Shown: positions 9,923 to 21,364, numbered from the stretch's first letter. The stretch: 64,000 bases of DNA from Tretioscincus oriximinensis (GCA_022410635.1 JAJVDF010000190.1:1632447-1696446); one strand, 5' to 3'. Numbers and translations: made by a program. The notes: a model not told the origin generated them from the letters alone.

Positions 9923-10513
9923 AGAAGAAGAAGGAGAAGAAGAAGAGAAGAAAATTAAAAAAGAGAAGAAAAGAAGAAGAAAAGAAGAAGAAAAGAAGAA
10001 GAATCTGGTTTTTATTATTTCTTTGTACTTATATCCTGCCCTATATCCGAAGGTCTCAGGGCGGCCAACCATAGGGTGGCGCACATAGCTTTTNTTGCTT
10101 TCTCCACAACAGACACCCTGTGAAGTAGGTGGGGCTGAGAGAGTTCTAAAGAACTGTGACTGGCTCAAGGTCACCCAGCTGGCTTTCATGGAGGAGCGGG
10201 GAATCAAACCAGAACACTACCAGATGCGAATCCAACACTCTAACCACTACACCAAACTGGCTCTCCTGTCCGTCTCACCTGAAGGGACACAGAGAGGATT
10301 ACAAGGTTACTGTTTGTCCGAAGGCTTACATCTATCTTCCCCACCACATTGTGGTTGGTACCTATTAATCTTGCAAATGTATTTGCTTTTGAACAGGTGA
10401 GTTGGCTGAAGCTGAGGCCAGAAGAGGCTGTTCACTCCTCTCCACCGCCATCGCATGGGCCTTGAACTCAATATCTCTGCTGAAGCACTGAGCAATCCTT
10501 TCCAACACCGTGC
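9923..10513 (-). mobile_element. SINE-B interrupted by a SINE-A
   Basis: The element is split. Its GAA-rich tail and 'ctggttttta' end lie at 9923-10016. After the SINE-A insert it resumes at about 10262 with 'cacctgaagggacacagagaggattacaagg', the mid-body, and ends near 10513 in the tRNA-like head. Intact copies at 11.9 and 39.95 kb show these parts are normally contiguous. Confidence 0.75.
10011..10265 (-). mobile_element. SINE-A, nearly full length, L2-tailed form
   Basis: The minus strand starts near 10265 with the AGCCAGTTTGGTGTAGTGG head carrying an A-box-like TAGTGGTTAGAGTG, then a B box (GGTTTGATTCC), the 'agccagctgggtgacctt' body, and a 3' end 'gccctgagaccttcggatat' near 10050. That 3' end resembles the L2 LINE terminus. 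It is inserted in a SINE-B, so it is the younger of the two. Confidence 0.85.
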
Positions 10514-10910
10514 CTCTCACCTTCTTCTGAAAGAGATGGAAAAATTCTGAGCGTCAAAAAAAAAAGTATCAACATAAATTAGACTTCAGATGCAGTAAGT
10601 ACTTTATTATCAGTGGCCACTCATACATTTAAGCATAGGTAGCCACAGATGTGCTCCAAGTGATGGATGGGCACTTGCTTTCCCACAGCACAGCGGCGTA
10701 AGAACCACCCAGACAACAGCACATGTGACGCTTGGAGGGCTAGTCCAGTACATGGTGTATCCTCTGGTCCCGTGGTGGAATCAGAGAATCCTGCCAGAAA
10801 TGCAACCATTTCCCAAGGCACTGCCAGAGTTTCTAGAAAAGTGTACAGTCGTTTCCCACATTCCATGCTCATGAAATCAATACCCAGAAATGAATAGCCA
10901 ACCCTAGTGT

Positions 10911-11188
10911 CTGAAGAAGGAGAAGGAGAAAAGGAAAAGTGAAGGAGAAAAATTGGGTTTTTATACCCTGAGCTTCTCACTCTTACAAGTTATGTTTCGC
11001 CTGAAGACTTACATTCTGTCTTCCTCACCACAGTTGTGGTGGTACCTATTAATCTGCTTGCAGCTAGGCTGGCTGGAGCCAAGATCTGTAAGGGACACTC
11101 ACCCCTCTCCATGGGAGATGCATGAGGTCTCAATTGCCAATTTTCCTGTTGAAAGGTCACGATGCTTAACCTCTACAGCACCATGCCT
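10911..11188 (-). mobile_element. SINE-B, full-length but diverged
   Basis: It has a GAA-rich tail (10911-10945), a 'ttgggtttttatacc' 3' block, a 'cgcctgaagacttacattctgtcttcc' body, and a tRNA-like head ending in 'ccatgcct'. Orientation is minus. The B-box region is degraded, so it is probably transcriptionally dead. Confidence 0.75.
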
Positions 11189-11189
11189 C

Positions 11190-11907
11190 AGTTGTGTACT
11201 TGTCTATGAAAGTTCATACTGTCTACATTTTTCTTGTTAGAAGCTTCTTTAAAGTGCAGAATTCATCTCTATCAGAACAATTTTAAAACGCTGGAATGTG
11301 GATGGATTTGACTCATTAGGAACTAGCCACACTGTACCTGTGGAATTGCTGATCTAATGTTGCAATCTAGATATTCTGGACCTAGATTAACATGGCTACT
11401 TCTTTGGAAAATATCCAGAATTATTTGATGCTGCTCATAATTTTAAGTAAAATAGTTCTGGGATTATTTTCAATTACAGCTTAAGCTCAGCATGTCAAAA
11501 AAGTGTGCTTTAAAAAGACATTGAAGAACAGGGTGTTTCATTTTTGCTACAGTTCCTTAATTAAGAAATTAATAGGAGGCATTTCTTTAGATACACTTAA
11601 ATAATTTAGGGCTTTGAAGATCAAAACCTGTCCTTAAATCACAGAAGATGTCGGTAGGCGTGGTTGTACGAATAAGTATAGTATTTTTCAACATTTAGCT
11701 CTCACAAGTGTTCTGTATTGGGGCATGGGGATGGCCTTTACCTGGGTAAAATACAAACAGATGAAATATTTTATTGGGGCATTCTGAAATTGGATGTCCT
11801 AACAGAACAAAAAAGAAGGGGGGAAAGAATGTCAAGGCCATAAGAAACATCAGAGGATCTCAAAAACCTCCTTGCTCATTATGGGTCAGTCATATGGGTT
11901 GAATGAG
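11190..11907. other. Unassigned sequence
   Basis: Nothing was recognised between two SINE-B copies. Confidence 0.5.
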
Positions 11908-12206
11908 GTAGAAGAAGAAGAATCGAGTTTTTATACTCTGCTCTTTTTCAGAGCGGTTTACAAGGTTAATTTTCACCCAAAGGCTTACACCTTATTCTAT
12001 CTTCCCCACCAGGTTAATGATGGTACTCATTCATTTATCCAAATGAAATGCAGATTATAAATTTCCATCTCTTTCAAATAGCTGAGTTGGCTGAAGCTGC
12101 AGGCTAGTGGAAGCCGCTCAACCCCTTCCCACGTCCAACACAGGGCTTTGAAACCTGATCTCCCAGCTGAAAGACCGTCTCCTTAGCGACTGAGCCATTC
12201 GTGCCT
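11908..12206 (-). mobile_element. SINE-B, full-length
   Basis: This is the best-preserved SINE-B. Minus-strand order: AGGCACGAATGGCTCAGTCG (A box TGGCTCAGTCG), B box GGTTTCAAAGCC (near 12150), a unique body with 'agctgagttggctgaagctgca' and 'aaggcttacacc', the 3' block 'agagtataaaaactcg', and a (TTC)n tail (11908-11921). It is non-coding and mobilised in trans by a LINE. Confidence 0.85.
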
Positions 12207-12684
12207 ACTTCCTAGTAGAAGTTTAAGAAAAACTCATCTGGGTTGTGCCTGAAGTACACAGCATCTATTCTCAGAAATTGGTTGAGAAATTGCCTACTCA
12301 TCAGACATAAATGTTTCTAAACAAACAGAAACATGAAAACCATTATTTTTGTAAGCAAAAGGTTAATTTCATCATGATTTGATTAACAGTTCTAGCAAGG
12401 CATAAATTTCATAAATTACTGTAATCAGCATCCCCTAATAAGTTAATTGTAGTGGGTGTAAAAGAGAAAAAACGGGAGGGTGGGAAGATAGCCATAGGAG
12501 CTTTCAACAGCAAATTTTGTTCTGGGATATATCTCAGATTTGGAGCCTGCCATAGTCTGTATTAGCATTCTGGGAAATATCCTTAAGAAAGCTCAGTGCA
12601 GGAAAGTTTAGAGTGTTTGTTCCAAAGGTTAGCAGAGGGAGGGAGAACAGCATTCTAATGAGTGTGTCAAAGAGGAAGAGCCTG
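12207..12684. other. Unassigned sequence
   Basis: No recognised feature. Confidence 0.5.
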
Positions 12685-12691
12685 GTCACAC

Positions 12692-12725
12692 ATGAATGAA
12701 TGAATGAATGAATGAATGAATGAAT
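12692..12725. repeat. (ATGA)n microsatellite, LINE tail
   Basis: About eight perfect 4-bp units directly join the 3' end of a minus-strand LINE and serve as its simple-repeat tail. Confidence 0.9.
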
Positions 12726-13081
12726 AATTTATTACGGTCATCGACCAGCACTTCAGTAGTATACAACTGAACATATAAAAGATAAACATCACTCTTGGGA
12801 ACTTTTAAAAAAATTATAAAATTGAAATTTAAAAATGTTTAAAAAAACTCTTTCCTAATCTTCATTGCCAGGAGACAGTACTTGGCCACCACAGCAGTGA
12901 TTGAATTGTTTGTGTCCTCCACTAATATTTTCAGGTTCTGGACATCATTTCTTCCTGGAGAGGGAAGAATTATGGGGTGAATCATTTCCCTCCTGAGTTC
13001 TAGGTACATCCCATAATGAAGGAGAACATGAGTTGCAGTCTCAACTTCATTGGATCCGCACGGGCAGATTCTTTCGTTGTA
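12695..13081 (-). mobile_element. 5'-truncated LINE 3' end (I/Vingi-like or related)
   Basis: A minus-strand ORF (12839-13090) reads RICPCGSNEVETATHVLLHY and ends in a basic stretch after AVVAKYCLLAMKIRK. This Cys-x-Cys...His zinc-knuckle-like C-terminus is typical of non-LTR retrotransposon ORF2 proteins of the I/Vingi type, but clade assignment is tentative. The last expected Cys is Tyr here. About 110 bp of 3' UTR and an (ATGA)n tail follow. GTCACACATG occurs at 12685-12694 and 13082-13091, a 10-bp target-site duplication that fixes both ends. It is severely 5'-truncated. Confidence 0.75.
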
Positions 13082-13091
13082 GTCACACATG

Positions 13092-14984
13092 TAATTTTAA
13101 ACGACCTTAGACCTGAAATATGAACTATTAAAAAAAACCTTTCAGTTCAGTTCAAAACCTTTTTCTCTGGTTTTTCAGGACTGAAGACGGCTAAAATGCA
13201 CCTGTCTATCTTGGCCCAAAATTTCAGACAGGGCAGCTTACAAATTTCCTCTTAGAGTGCCTCCCCACCATGAGTTTAAACCCCCAATGTGAAAACTGTT
13301 GTGGGTTTCATTTGCCTCCACGTGCCTGCATATTAATCCGTGCGGCGCTGGGAATCCATTCAATACCGCGCATGTCAACCAATTGATTCTGGCTGGCGTC
13401 TTCTCGAGGCATCTTGCCTTCCTGCAGTGGCACGTTACATGGCCAGGCTATTGCATAAAATGAGAAGCATATTGCTGTGGAATCAGAAAGAATAAGCTAC
13501 AGGATATTCTAGATAATGGAGCATTGTCCTGAGTGGATTGCTGAACTTGAGTGAACACATAGGGTGGTGTCCATGATGTAGATACCATCGTGGTAAAAGC
13601 TAATTGTGGGCAGGCAGCCTTAGACACACCCTTTACAGAGGCAGCATTTCTGTCCTGCTCTTTTTCTGGTAACGCTATGTTTTCCAGAGACCTTTGCCTT
13701 ATATTTCTTTTATTTGTACCTGATTGGAATCCTTCCCCTGTATCCTTTCTAATAAAGAGGGATTGTTTTAATTCCTTGTGATAAAGTATATATAAATACT
13801 GAGCTTCAAGCTGATCTGAAGACCTTATTTGCATTTCTGATGGGTCTCCAGGGGAGCAAATTAGCTGGGGCTGTTGTGCTTCACAGTAGCTAGAGGAGTC
13901 TGCTGAGCAGCCATTGGGGATATTCAGAAAGCCTTCAATCCTGGCACTTTGAAGTTAAGATTTTATGCAGCACAAGGGAGAGGTGGCAAGCAGTGGCAGG
14001 AAGGAACAGAAGGCGGGCCCTGAAGAATGAAAAAGTCATGGAACGAGAGGGATTTCCAGGCATCATAGATGAAGCTGAAAGGAACCAGTTTTAAGGGTTC
14101 TGCTGAGGAGACAGCACANTCTGGGCTTCTGATCTGAAAGAGTTCTGCAGTTGATTTTATTCAAATTCTGGCTGATTTAATTTGGATGTGTTACTTTTTG
14201 AACATTTGTATAATTGGGCAGACAGATATATGCCAGTTTCTGACATTCTGCCACTCTTTCTGATGCTTCACTAATGTTAATAAGCCACCAAGTTGGGGAA
14301 AATCTTGGGGCCTATCTACTCTGCTCTGTTGCTCAAGGCAGTTTGAGAAATGCAAAATGCAATTTTGGAAAGGAGGGAAGGAAGGAAGAGGAATATAAAT
14401 GCTCCAACCTCACCTAATTTGGTGGATGGAAAAAAATACCTAAATTTACCTGTACTCTCCCAATTGCTTTTTTGCTTCTCCCTATTATCTCTATGGAAGA
14501 GACTGTCATTCATTGGTAGTGCAAACTTTCTCTGAAAAGTTGGCCAGGGCAAACCATTTCTGTTTCTCTACCAAGAAAACTAAACAGAGGTGCTAAAGCA
14601 GTCAACCAAGAGTTCGCCATGATTCATGGTTCCAACAACAATGCTCCCTAGAGAAAGCAAGTCCACTTAATCATGCAGTGTTTTCCCACCACTTCCCAAA
14701 TTGGGTGAAGTTGGAGCATCAGAAGATCTGTTTGAATTCATTAAAAAAAAAATTTAAAATTTTTGCATTAATACATAAAGTTCCAAAAATATCAAGACAA
14801 CACATACCGATACACAACAGACAAGAAGACCAGACCCAATAATACATAACAAAACAAATTCATCCACCATCCTCTACTACTCAACCCACGACCGAAAAAA
14901 AGCATTTTAGTCATTACACTTAAATAATACACTGTGAATATTTCTTTACATATTTTCTCTCAAGTTGACCCAGCTTCCCTGCCT
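13092..14984. other. Unassigned sequence, about 1.9 kb
   Basis: No repeat family was recognised. The longest ORF is 128 codons on the minus strand (13448-13834) and resembles no family I know. 14745-14930 is A-rich and could be a LINE or SINE tail, but I cannot show this. Confidence 0.45.
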
Positions 14985-15080
14985 TCTTTGAGACCCTTCG
15001 AGCCCCATTGAGTCCCTTCAGGTGAATAAAGCGGGCTATAAAAACCCAGTTCCTCTTCTTTCTGTTCCTCTTCCTCTATA
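14985..15080 (+). mobile_element. SINE-B/SINE-A type 3' end fragment
   Basis: 'gagtcccttcaggtgaataaagcgggctataaaaacccagttcctcttctt' is the trinucleotide-tailed 3' end shared by SINE-B and some SINE-A copies. The head is missing. Confidence 0.7.
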
Positions 15081-15081
15081 T

Positions 15082-15731
15082 ATGATTGTAAATGTACCTG
15101 CTTCAGCTTTATATTATGTGCTCTGCCATTATCAGAACAAAAAAATATTTTTTTTCATAAATGAGTTCCGTTCACATTATTTCTAGCAAAGATCTTGCGT
15201 TTTCTTGGAAACATTAAAGAAGTGGTTTGACATTCTTTCTTCCAATGGAAGCTAGAGACTGAACTTGCATAATGAACATCCTGCTGCTAAGTCCATAAGT
15301 AGACTTATGAAGTAGCCTTGCTTATGAAATCCCATGCCACCTAACTGCCTCTTATTAGTCTCCAAAGGGCTACAAGCCCCGCTTGCCCGACTTTCTGAAC
15401 AAAGACTAACATGGCTATTTCTTTGAAATTCTGCCGATACACTATGGCATGCAGCTGTACTCCAGACAAGTGACTACCAAGTGTTCATTTCTCAACATAG
15501 CCTAGGTCCATACCTAAATGTAGTGATCCTAAACCTACAGCTAACTGATCAGCTGCAGGATTTTTCAGGGCAAAGGGTAATTATTCTGTGTGGATTCTGA
15601 GTGCATTGCAGAACTTCTGTCATGGCGTGGGGTGAATTCCTGATCATTCAACTACCAGTGCAATGTGCAACCTATATGTGGTAGAAACATTTTTGAACAT
15701 TTGCAAGATCTTGCATTAGTTCTTTTATCAT
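15082..15731. other. Unassigned sequence
   Basis: No recognised feature. Confidence 0.5.
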
Positions 15732-15800
15732 GAATTATTTATTTATTTATTTATACTTATACCCCGCCCTATACCCGAAGGTCTCAGGGCGGCAAAAACA
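15732..15800 (-). repeat. L2-type 3' tail with (TTTA)n
   Basis: (ATTT)n is followed by 'atacttataccccgccctatacccgaaggtctcagggcgg', the terminal block shared by SINE-A and L2. There is no body. Confidence 0.75.
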
Positions 15801-16489
15801 GTAAAACATCACTACAAAAATTTGCTCTTTAACTGGCCTTTGTCTTCTTGCTCTACCATTGAACCCCTAGCCACCATGGGTTTCCTCTTGGCCTATATCC
15901 CAACATTCGGTATCTCTGTTGGCCTGCTGCCTGCTGGAGGTAAGAAGAGCACAAGAAGAGCTACTCTCCAATATATGTTTCTTCAATAAGGAAATGGCAG
16001 CACCACATCTATGGTTTTCAAACTTTCCTGTTGGCTGATTCAGATCATGGGAAAGCAAATCCAGACCATGGTAAAGCAAGCCCAGTAAAGCATATCTGTA
16101 CAATAACACTGAGTATTTTTTTTGCCCAGAATATGCACAAAGAGAGAGAAAGAGGGGGAAAGGATGCTCTCAAAATATAAAGGTTTACTGAGAAATAAAA
16201 GAGGAGGAAATACAAAAATCAAGCTGTCATTTTCTGACAGGCAATAGATAGCAAAGGCAAAGAAGCACAATGCAATCTTACATAGGGGCACAGATTAACT
16301 AAGAGCCAACCAAGGAAGAAAAATGGCTCTCTTATCTGAAAAACCAAAAAAATGTTTGTGAGAAAGGAAAAAAGGAGCAACAGAAGTAGGCAACTATGCA
16401 AGCAGCAGGTTTCCCCAAATGCTGGAAAGGCAAGTCCACTTGTCAGGCAAGTTCACAAACCTTTTGGAGTCATTAGGAAGGAAACTGAG
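15801..16489. other. Unassigned sequence
   Basis: No recognised repeat. ORFs on the minus strand (60-83 codons) look like chance in purine-rich DNA. Confidence 0.45.
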
Positions 16490-17370
16490 AACAAGTAGGC
16501 AAGTGTTGTATTGCCTCTTTATAAATATGTAGTGGGGCTACATTTGGAATACTGTGAATGATTCTGGTCACCATATCTCAGAAAAGATAATGTGCAACTA
16601 GAGGAGGTAAAAAGGGCATAAATAGCTACTAGGGTGGATCATTTGGTGCTGCCACTGGGATGGAGCAACAGGCAGGACTCCTGAAATATCATTTGCAGGG
16701 AGTTTCTTCTGTTCAGACTTCCCAGGGGCAATTGGTGGGCCTCTGTCTGAGGCAGAATGCTGGACTAGATGTGCTCTGGCTCGATTCAGCACGGCTCCTC
16801 ATGTTCCAAGATGCAGAAAGGGGCAACAAGAATGATCAAAGGACTAACTGCAACATCTTGGTCTCTTTAACCTTGAAAGACAGCATTTAGGAGGTGATCT
16901 GTTTGAAATGTATAAAATCATGCCTGGGGTGGATAAAGTGATTAGAGAAAAAATATTTTCTGTTTCACACAATACTAGGACGAGGGGGTAGACCTTGAAA
17001 CTGATAGGCAGAAGAGTTACAAAAGGCAAAGGGAAGTATTTTTTCACCCAGAGGGTCTTTGGTCTGTGGAATTTCCTTCCAGAAGAGGTGGTGGTAGCTA
17101 GCAGTCTAGATAGCTTAAAATAAGGTTAGACAAGTTCATAGAATCTACTGGGATGAGTCTCTTAATCCTGCCTCCAGGATGGAGCAACAGGCAGGATTCC
17201 TGAAGTATCATTTGCAGGAAGGTCAAGAACAGGCAGGGTTTTTTCTTCTTCTACTTAAGACTGCCCAGGTACAATTGATGGACCACTGAGTGAGGCAGAA
17301 AGCTGGACCAGATGGGCTATGGCCCAATTCAGCAGGGCTTCTTTTATTATCCTATGTTCTTTTGTGACCT
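16490..17370 (+). mobile_element. CR1 LINE 3' half with a second CR1 3' end nested in it
   Basis: The outer copy encodes the conserved CR1 C-terminal region (Y-K-I-M-G-D-K around 16905-16935; HPEGLWSVEFPSRRGGG-like bases near 17040-17095), then a 3' UTR with 'atggagcaacaggcagg' and ends near 17370. Between 16616 and 16806 a short CR1 3' UTR segment interrupts it. The sequence just before (gaggtaaaaaggg) and just after (agatgcagaaaggg) is an imperfect repeat of one CR1 site, as an insertion with target duplication would leave. Both copies are inactive. Confidence 0.8.
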
Positions 17371-17694
17371 GCTTTCAGTTGAGGGAGACACACTGTGGAG
17401 ACACCAGTTTATAGGCTGGTGACCGAACCTGAGTCCATCTTCTCTTTGGCCCATGTATCCCATAACACTTAAAAACAATGTGAATAAAAATTGAAGAAAA
17501 ATATATATTCCAGAAACAACCAGCAAATTATACCCTCTGCAACTGGAGGAAAAAAATTCCTCTTCAATTCTGAAGATGCCTTTTTACAGTTTTTGAAATT
17601 CAATTTCAGTATAATAAAATTGTAATAATAAAAAGTGCACTGAACAATAACTTCTTATACAAAACACAGTTATATAAACTTGCCTGTCCAAGAA
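17371..17694. other. Unassigned AT-rich sequence between two CR1 copies
   Basis: No recognised feature. Confidence 0.5.
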
Positions 17695-18515
17695 AGAACA
17701 TAAGAAGATCCATACTGGATCGGGCCAGAGCCCATCTAGCCCAGCATTCTGTGTCACCAGATGCACCTGGGCAGTCCGAACAGAGGAAAGCAAAATATGC
17801 ACCTGTTCATGACTCCCTGCAAATGGTATTTCAGGAGTCCTGCCTGTTGCTCCATCCCGGAGGCAACATCCAGACATCCATCCTAGTATCCATTTATACC
17901 TTTAGTGTCCATAAACCTGTCTAGTCCTGTCTTGAAACTATCCAAGCTGTTAGCTACCACTACCTCTTCAGGAAATAAATTCCACAGGCCGATGACCCTC
18001 TGGGTGAAAAAATACTTTCCTTTGTCTGTTCTCGCTTTTCTGCCCATCAGTTTCAAGGAGAGCCCTCTGGTCCTAGTGTTGTGTGACATTTTTTCTCTAT
18101 TCACCCTATCCATCCCATGCATGATTTTGTACACTTCAATTAGATCACTGAGGCTGAAGAGGCTCAGATGTTGCAGCCTGACTTCATAAGGGCGGTGCTC
18201 CAGACCCTTGATCATTCTTGCTGCCCTTTTCTGCACCTTCTCTAGTTCCACAATATCCATCTTGAAATGTGATGACCAGTATTGAACACAGTATTCCAAA
18301 TGTGGCCTCATCACAGATTTATAGAGGCAAAACAACATTTGCTGACTTGTTTTCGATTCCTTTCCTAATTATTCCCAACATGGAATTTGTCTTTTTTGTT
18401 GCTGCTGCACACTAGGTTGACATCTTCATCAAATTGTTCAACACCTCAAGATCCTTTCTTTGCTCGGTCACAGAAAGCTTGGTTCCCATCAGGTGGTAGG
18501 AGTAGCTGGTGATGA
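17695..18515 (-). pseudogene. CR1 LINE ORF2 C-terminus and 3' UTR
   Basis: The minus-strand ORF at 17883-18338 (151 codons) shows the CR1 C-terminal signature: RPHLEYCVQYWS, ELEKVQKRAARMIKGLEH, LFSLSDLIEVYKIMHGMD and FFTQRVIGLWNLFPEEVV. The 3' UTR (17695-17882) has the usual 'ggatggagcaacaggcagg' and 'ttcttatgttc' end. Upstream (18340-18515) the frame is shifted, but the match continues to the 'atgggaaccaagctt' block. It is 5'-truncated before the RT catalytic motifs, so it cannot retrotranspose. Confidence 0.9.
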
Positions 18516-19249
18516 ACCTTAGAAGCTACAAAATTAGGCTGTTTAGTCTTTATAAAGCTGTTGGACAGAAGCTCTGGGGATTGGGTGACTTTGGATGATA
18601 CTGTATGTGCAATGCAAAGCACTAAGAACTTTACAATGTTCAACATAAATGCATAGGATTACTCATTTTAAGCACAAGGGCTGAGATCTTGAACAGAACA
18701 CACCTTACATCAGGAAACATTTACAACACCACTTGTAAGGAACATCTGTCAGTCTGGATTCAGACTTGGGTTTGGTGCCTTCATTTTATTTCACCAGCTA
18801 GTGCGTGATACGGGCCCACTATGATTGAGAACCAGCACATGAAAGTCTCTCAAGGGATCTTTGACATTTCTGGAGCACTTATTTCATCTGGATAACACTG
18901 CCGGGGTCACTCGACTGCTTTGAAGATGACAGATGCCATACGACAAGAATAATAAAACTCTGCCAAGTGACCTTGAGGTAGACATTTGACAACAAGAATA
19001 GCACTGCTAGTAGGAACAGCATATTGAGGAAGCGAAGATTGGTGTGGCACGGTCTTTGGTCGCCATGCTAACAGGATAATCCAGACAGCCCAGGTGCCAC
19101 AATGATTTTTGTTCTGATCAAACTACTCTAATGAACACTGCATGAGCTGTTTCCCCATTAGATGTTTAAAATCGCTCGTTCTTTTCAATTTGGGAAAACA
19201 CATTTATTAGTACGTCTTCACTTACCTTCACTCCCCTTGTTGTTTCATG
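18516..19249. other. Unassigned sequence
   Basis: No recognised feature in about 730 bp. Confidence 0.5.
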
Positions 19250-19412
19250 CTACACCTGAAATGCCATTTGCAGAGTGTTGAGAACTGTTAAAGATTTTGT
19301 CTTCTTCTGTTCCAGACTGCCTGGGTGCAATTGATGGGCCACTATGTAGGACAGAATGTTGGACTAGATGGGCTATAGCCTGATTCAGCAGGGCTCCCCT
19401 TATGTTCTTATG
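19250..19412 (+). mobile_element. CR1 LINE 3' terminus
   Basis: It contains 'cctgaaatgccatttgca', 'gactgcctgggtgcaattgatggg', 'ctagatgggctat' and ends 'cttatgttcttatgt', the terminal CR1 UTR with its short octamer-like repeat. About 160 bp remain. Confidence 0.85.
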
Positions 19413-19550
19413 TAACAAGAACAACAAGAACAATAAAAAGAACAAGAAGGGCAAGAACAAGAACAAGAAGGATAAAAACAAGGTAAAAAAGGACAAGAAA
19501 AAGAATGATAAGAACAAGGAAAGAAAAAGAAAAAGAAGAAGAGGGAGCAG
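19413..19550. repeat. (AACAAG/AAGAAC)n degenerate purine-rich repeat
   Basis: An imperfect A-rich hexamer/trinucleotide array follows a CR1 end directly and runs into a SINE-like fragment 'gtttttatattctgctttt' at 19558-19590. The 66-codon Lys/Asn ORF here is a translation of the repeat. Confidence 0.85.
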
Positions 19551-19599
19551 TAGGAGTTTGTTTTTATATTCTGCTTTTGAGCTACAGTGGATGGGTCTT

Positions 19600-20614
19600 T
19601 AGCAGGTAACAGCTAAGGACTTGATTGACTGTTGGTTGCAGGCCATCCATGGAGCATTGTCATAACATCATCGCTGAAAAGAACAAGGTGACCACATCAT
19701 AGACCTCTTTCACTCAAGTTCCAGCCCTTGTCAAGCCACTGGCCGCCTTCATTTGAAGTTTCCAAAATCAAAGTATTCAGCGTACTGTGATCAAGAGAAA
19801 GAGTTACATCTTAGACAGATGTCAAGATCGATTCTCTAGCGAAGATTCCCCAGTTGCAAATGAAAGCTGCCGTATCTTTCCTAAATCTATTGTTCATTTT
19901 CAAAATCAAGGTCACGTAGGAAAATGCATTGTCTCCTTTCTCCAAGCCAAAAATATGGCAGAAAAGGCAATCAAATTTGACACGGTTGTAGGTTTCTTGC
20001 CTTGCTTCCTCTTACAGGCCTTAAAGCAGTCGTCCTTTTGCTATTAGCCAACCCTCCTAGTTAATTGACACAACTCCGAACCGCATCAGACAAGACAGCC
20101 CCCAGGTAATATCTGGCAAGCTATCAGCATGGCTCGAGCACTTAAGAACTGAAATGCTCAGCTATTCCTTTAAATAGTATCTTTGTCTCTTTTGAAGGCA
20201 AAGGAGATGGATAGCCCTGGTATAAGAACAAGGAACATCGATCATCTGAACTCTATTGCAGCTGGCAGTTCAGTGGATGCAGTGTTCAAACAGTGTGAAA
20301 GAGCTACCAATTTGACAGAAGCAAGAAGCCAGTCAGAATAGTTTGCTGAAATGTATAAAAATCAAAATAGGAAAAGCATTACTCTATCTATCTTAATTTT
20401 GGCAACCCTAGTCAGAGTCCAAGAACTAGACTATGCTACAGTGAACCACAAGAACCAGCGATGGGACTAAGTGCTGATGTTGGGGCCACTGAGTTATGAC
20501 TGACACTTCTATGCATTTTTTTGGGGCAGTGATAAAGAAATAATTTTCCATTGTCTACTTCTGGGGAGAATCTGGGGGTTGAGTCAGTAACTCTTTGTTC
20601 ACCAGACAGTCCTA
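19600..20614. other. Unassigned sequence, about 1 kb
   Basis: No recognised feature. An ORF at 19787-20047 (86 codons) has no familiar motif. Confidence 0.45.
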
Positions 20615-20985
20615 AGAACAAAAGAGGAGCCCTGCTTAATGGGGCCAGAGCCTATCTAGTACAATATTATGACTCACACAGTGGCCCACCAATTGCACCT
20701 GGGCAGTCTCAAGCAAAAGGAGGTAAAATCACCACCTGTTCTGGACTCCCTGCCAATGGAATTTCAGGAATGCTGCCTGTTTTCCCATCCTAATAGCCAT
20801 TGATACATCTGTCTTCCATAACATTCATCAAGACATCAATCCTAGTAGCCATTAATACATTTAGCTTAGCAAATTCCATAGAATTCGGCTTCACAGAGTG
20901 CCTCTTTGTTCTAGTGTTGTGTGGCAGAGAAAACAAATTTCCTCTACTCACATTGTCCCCCCCCCAGCACAAAATGTTGCATCTG
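20615..20985 (-). mobile_element. CR1 LINE 3' end, diverged
   Basis: The 3' UTR (20615-20800) has 'gcccaccaattgcacctgggcag' and 'ctgccaatggaatttcagga'. Continuing on the same strand are coding-region traces (20870-20950). Parts of the coding region are deleted and a segment around 'catcctagtagccattaatac' appears twice. Confidence 0.75.
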
Positions 20986-20989
20986 ATTT

Positions 20990-21364
20990 GAAATCTTGTA
21001 TTATTAGCATCAGCGTAGTGCTGTTGCAATGCATATGTTTAATCCATCTTCCATCCTGAAGAACTGGATTAAGCCCTTTTCTTTACTCAGTTCTCTAGTT
21101 CAGTTCTCTGAAAAAATGGACAAATTCATATTTTCTGGTTTAGTCCAGTTCTTCAGGACTGAAGATGGATTAAAAGCAAAGGTCAGAAAAGAACAACATC
21201 TGATAGGTAGCAAGTAGGCAAACCTGCTGACCTGCTCTGTTTTATTCTGGAATTTATTTCAAATCTGGAATAACCCATTTGCAAGTTCATCTCCTCTTAC
21301 CCCTTGTTGCTAATATTTCCATGGCACTAGGCTATTCATGCTACATTGACTTGTATTCCCACCG
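20990..21364. other. Unassigned sequence
   Basis: No recognised repeat. It contains short repeats of 'cagttct.tgaaaa' and 'catcttcca/cctgaagaactggattaa' motifs in both orientations (21045-21170), a weak local inverted repeat. Confidence 0.4.

Noticed and set aside
10011..10265. Functional tRNA gene from the A and B boxes
   Set aside because: The boxes belong to a tRNA-derived SINE. The sequence cannot fold into a complete cloverleaf with a usable anticodon arm and is followed by a SINE body.
12692..12725. Short tandem array as a CRISPR-like repeat
   Set aside because: It is a simple 4-bp microsatellite forming a LINE tail. No spacers or cas genes exist in this vertebrate DNA.
13448..13834. 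128-codon minus-strand ORF
   Set aside because: No recognisable domain, no splice or promoter context, and ORFs of this length are expected by chance in 64 kb.
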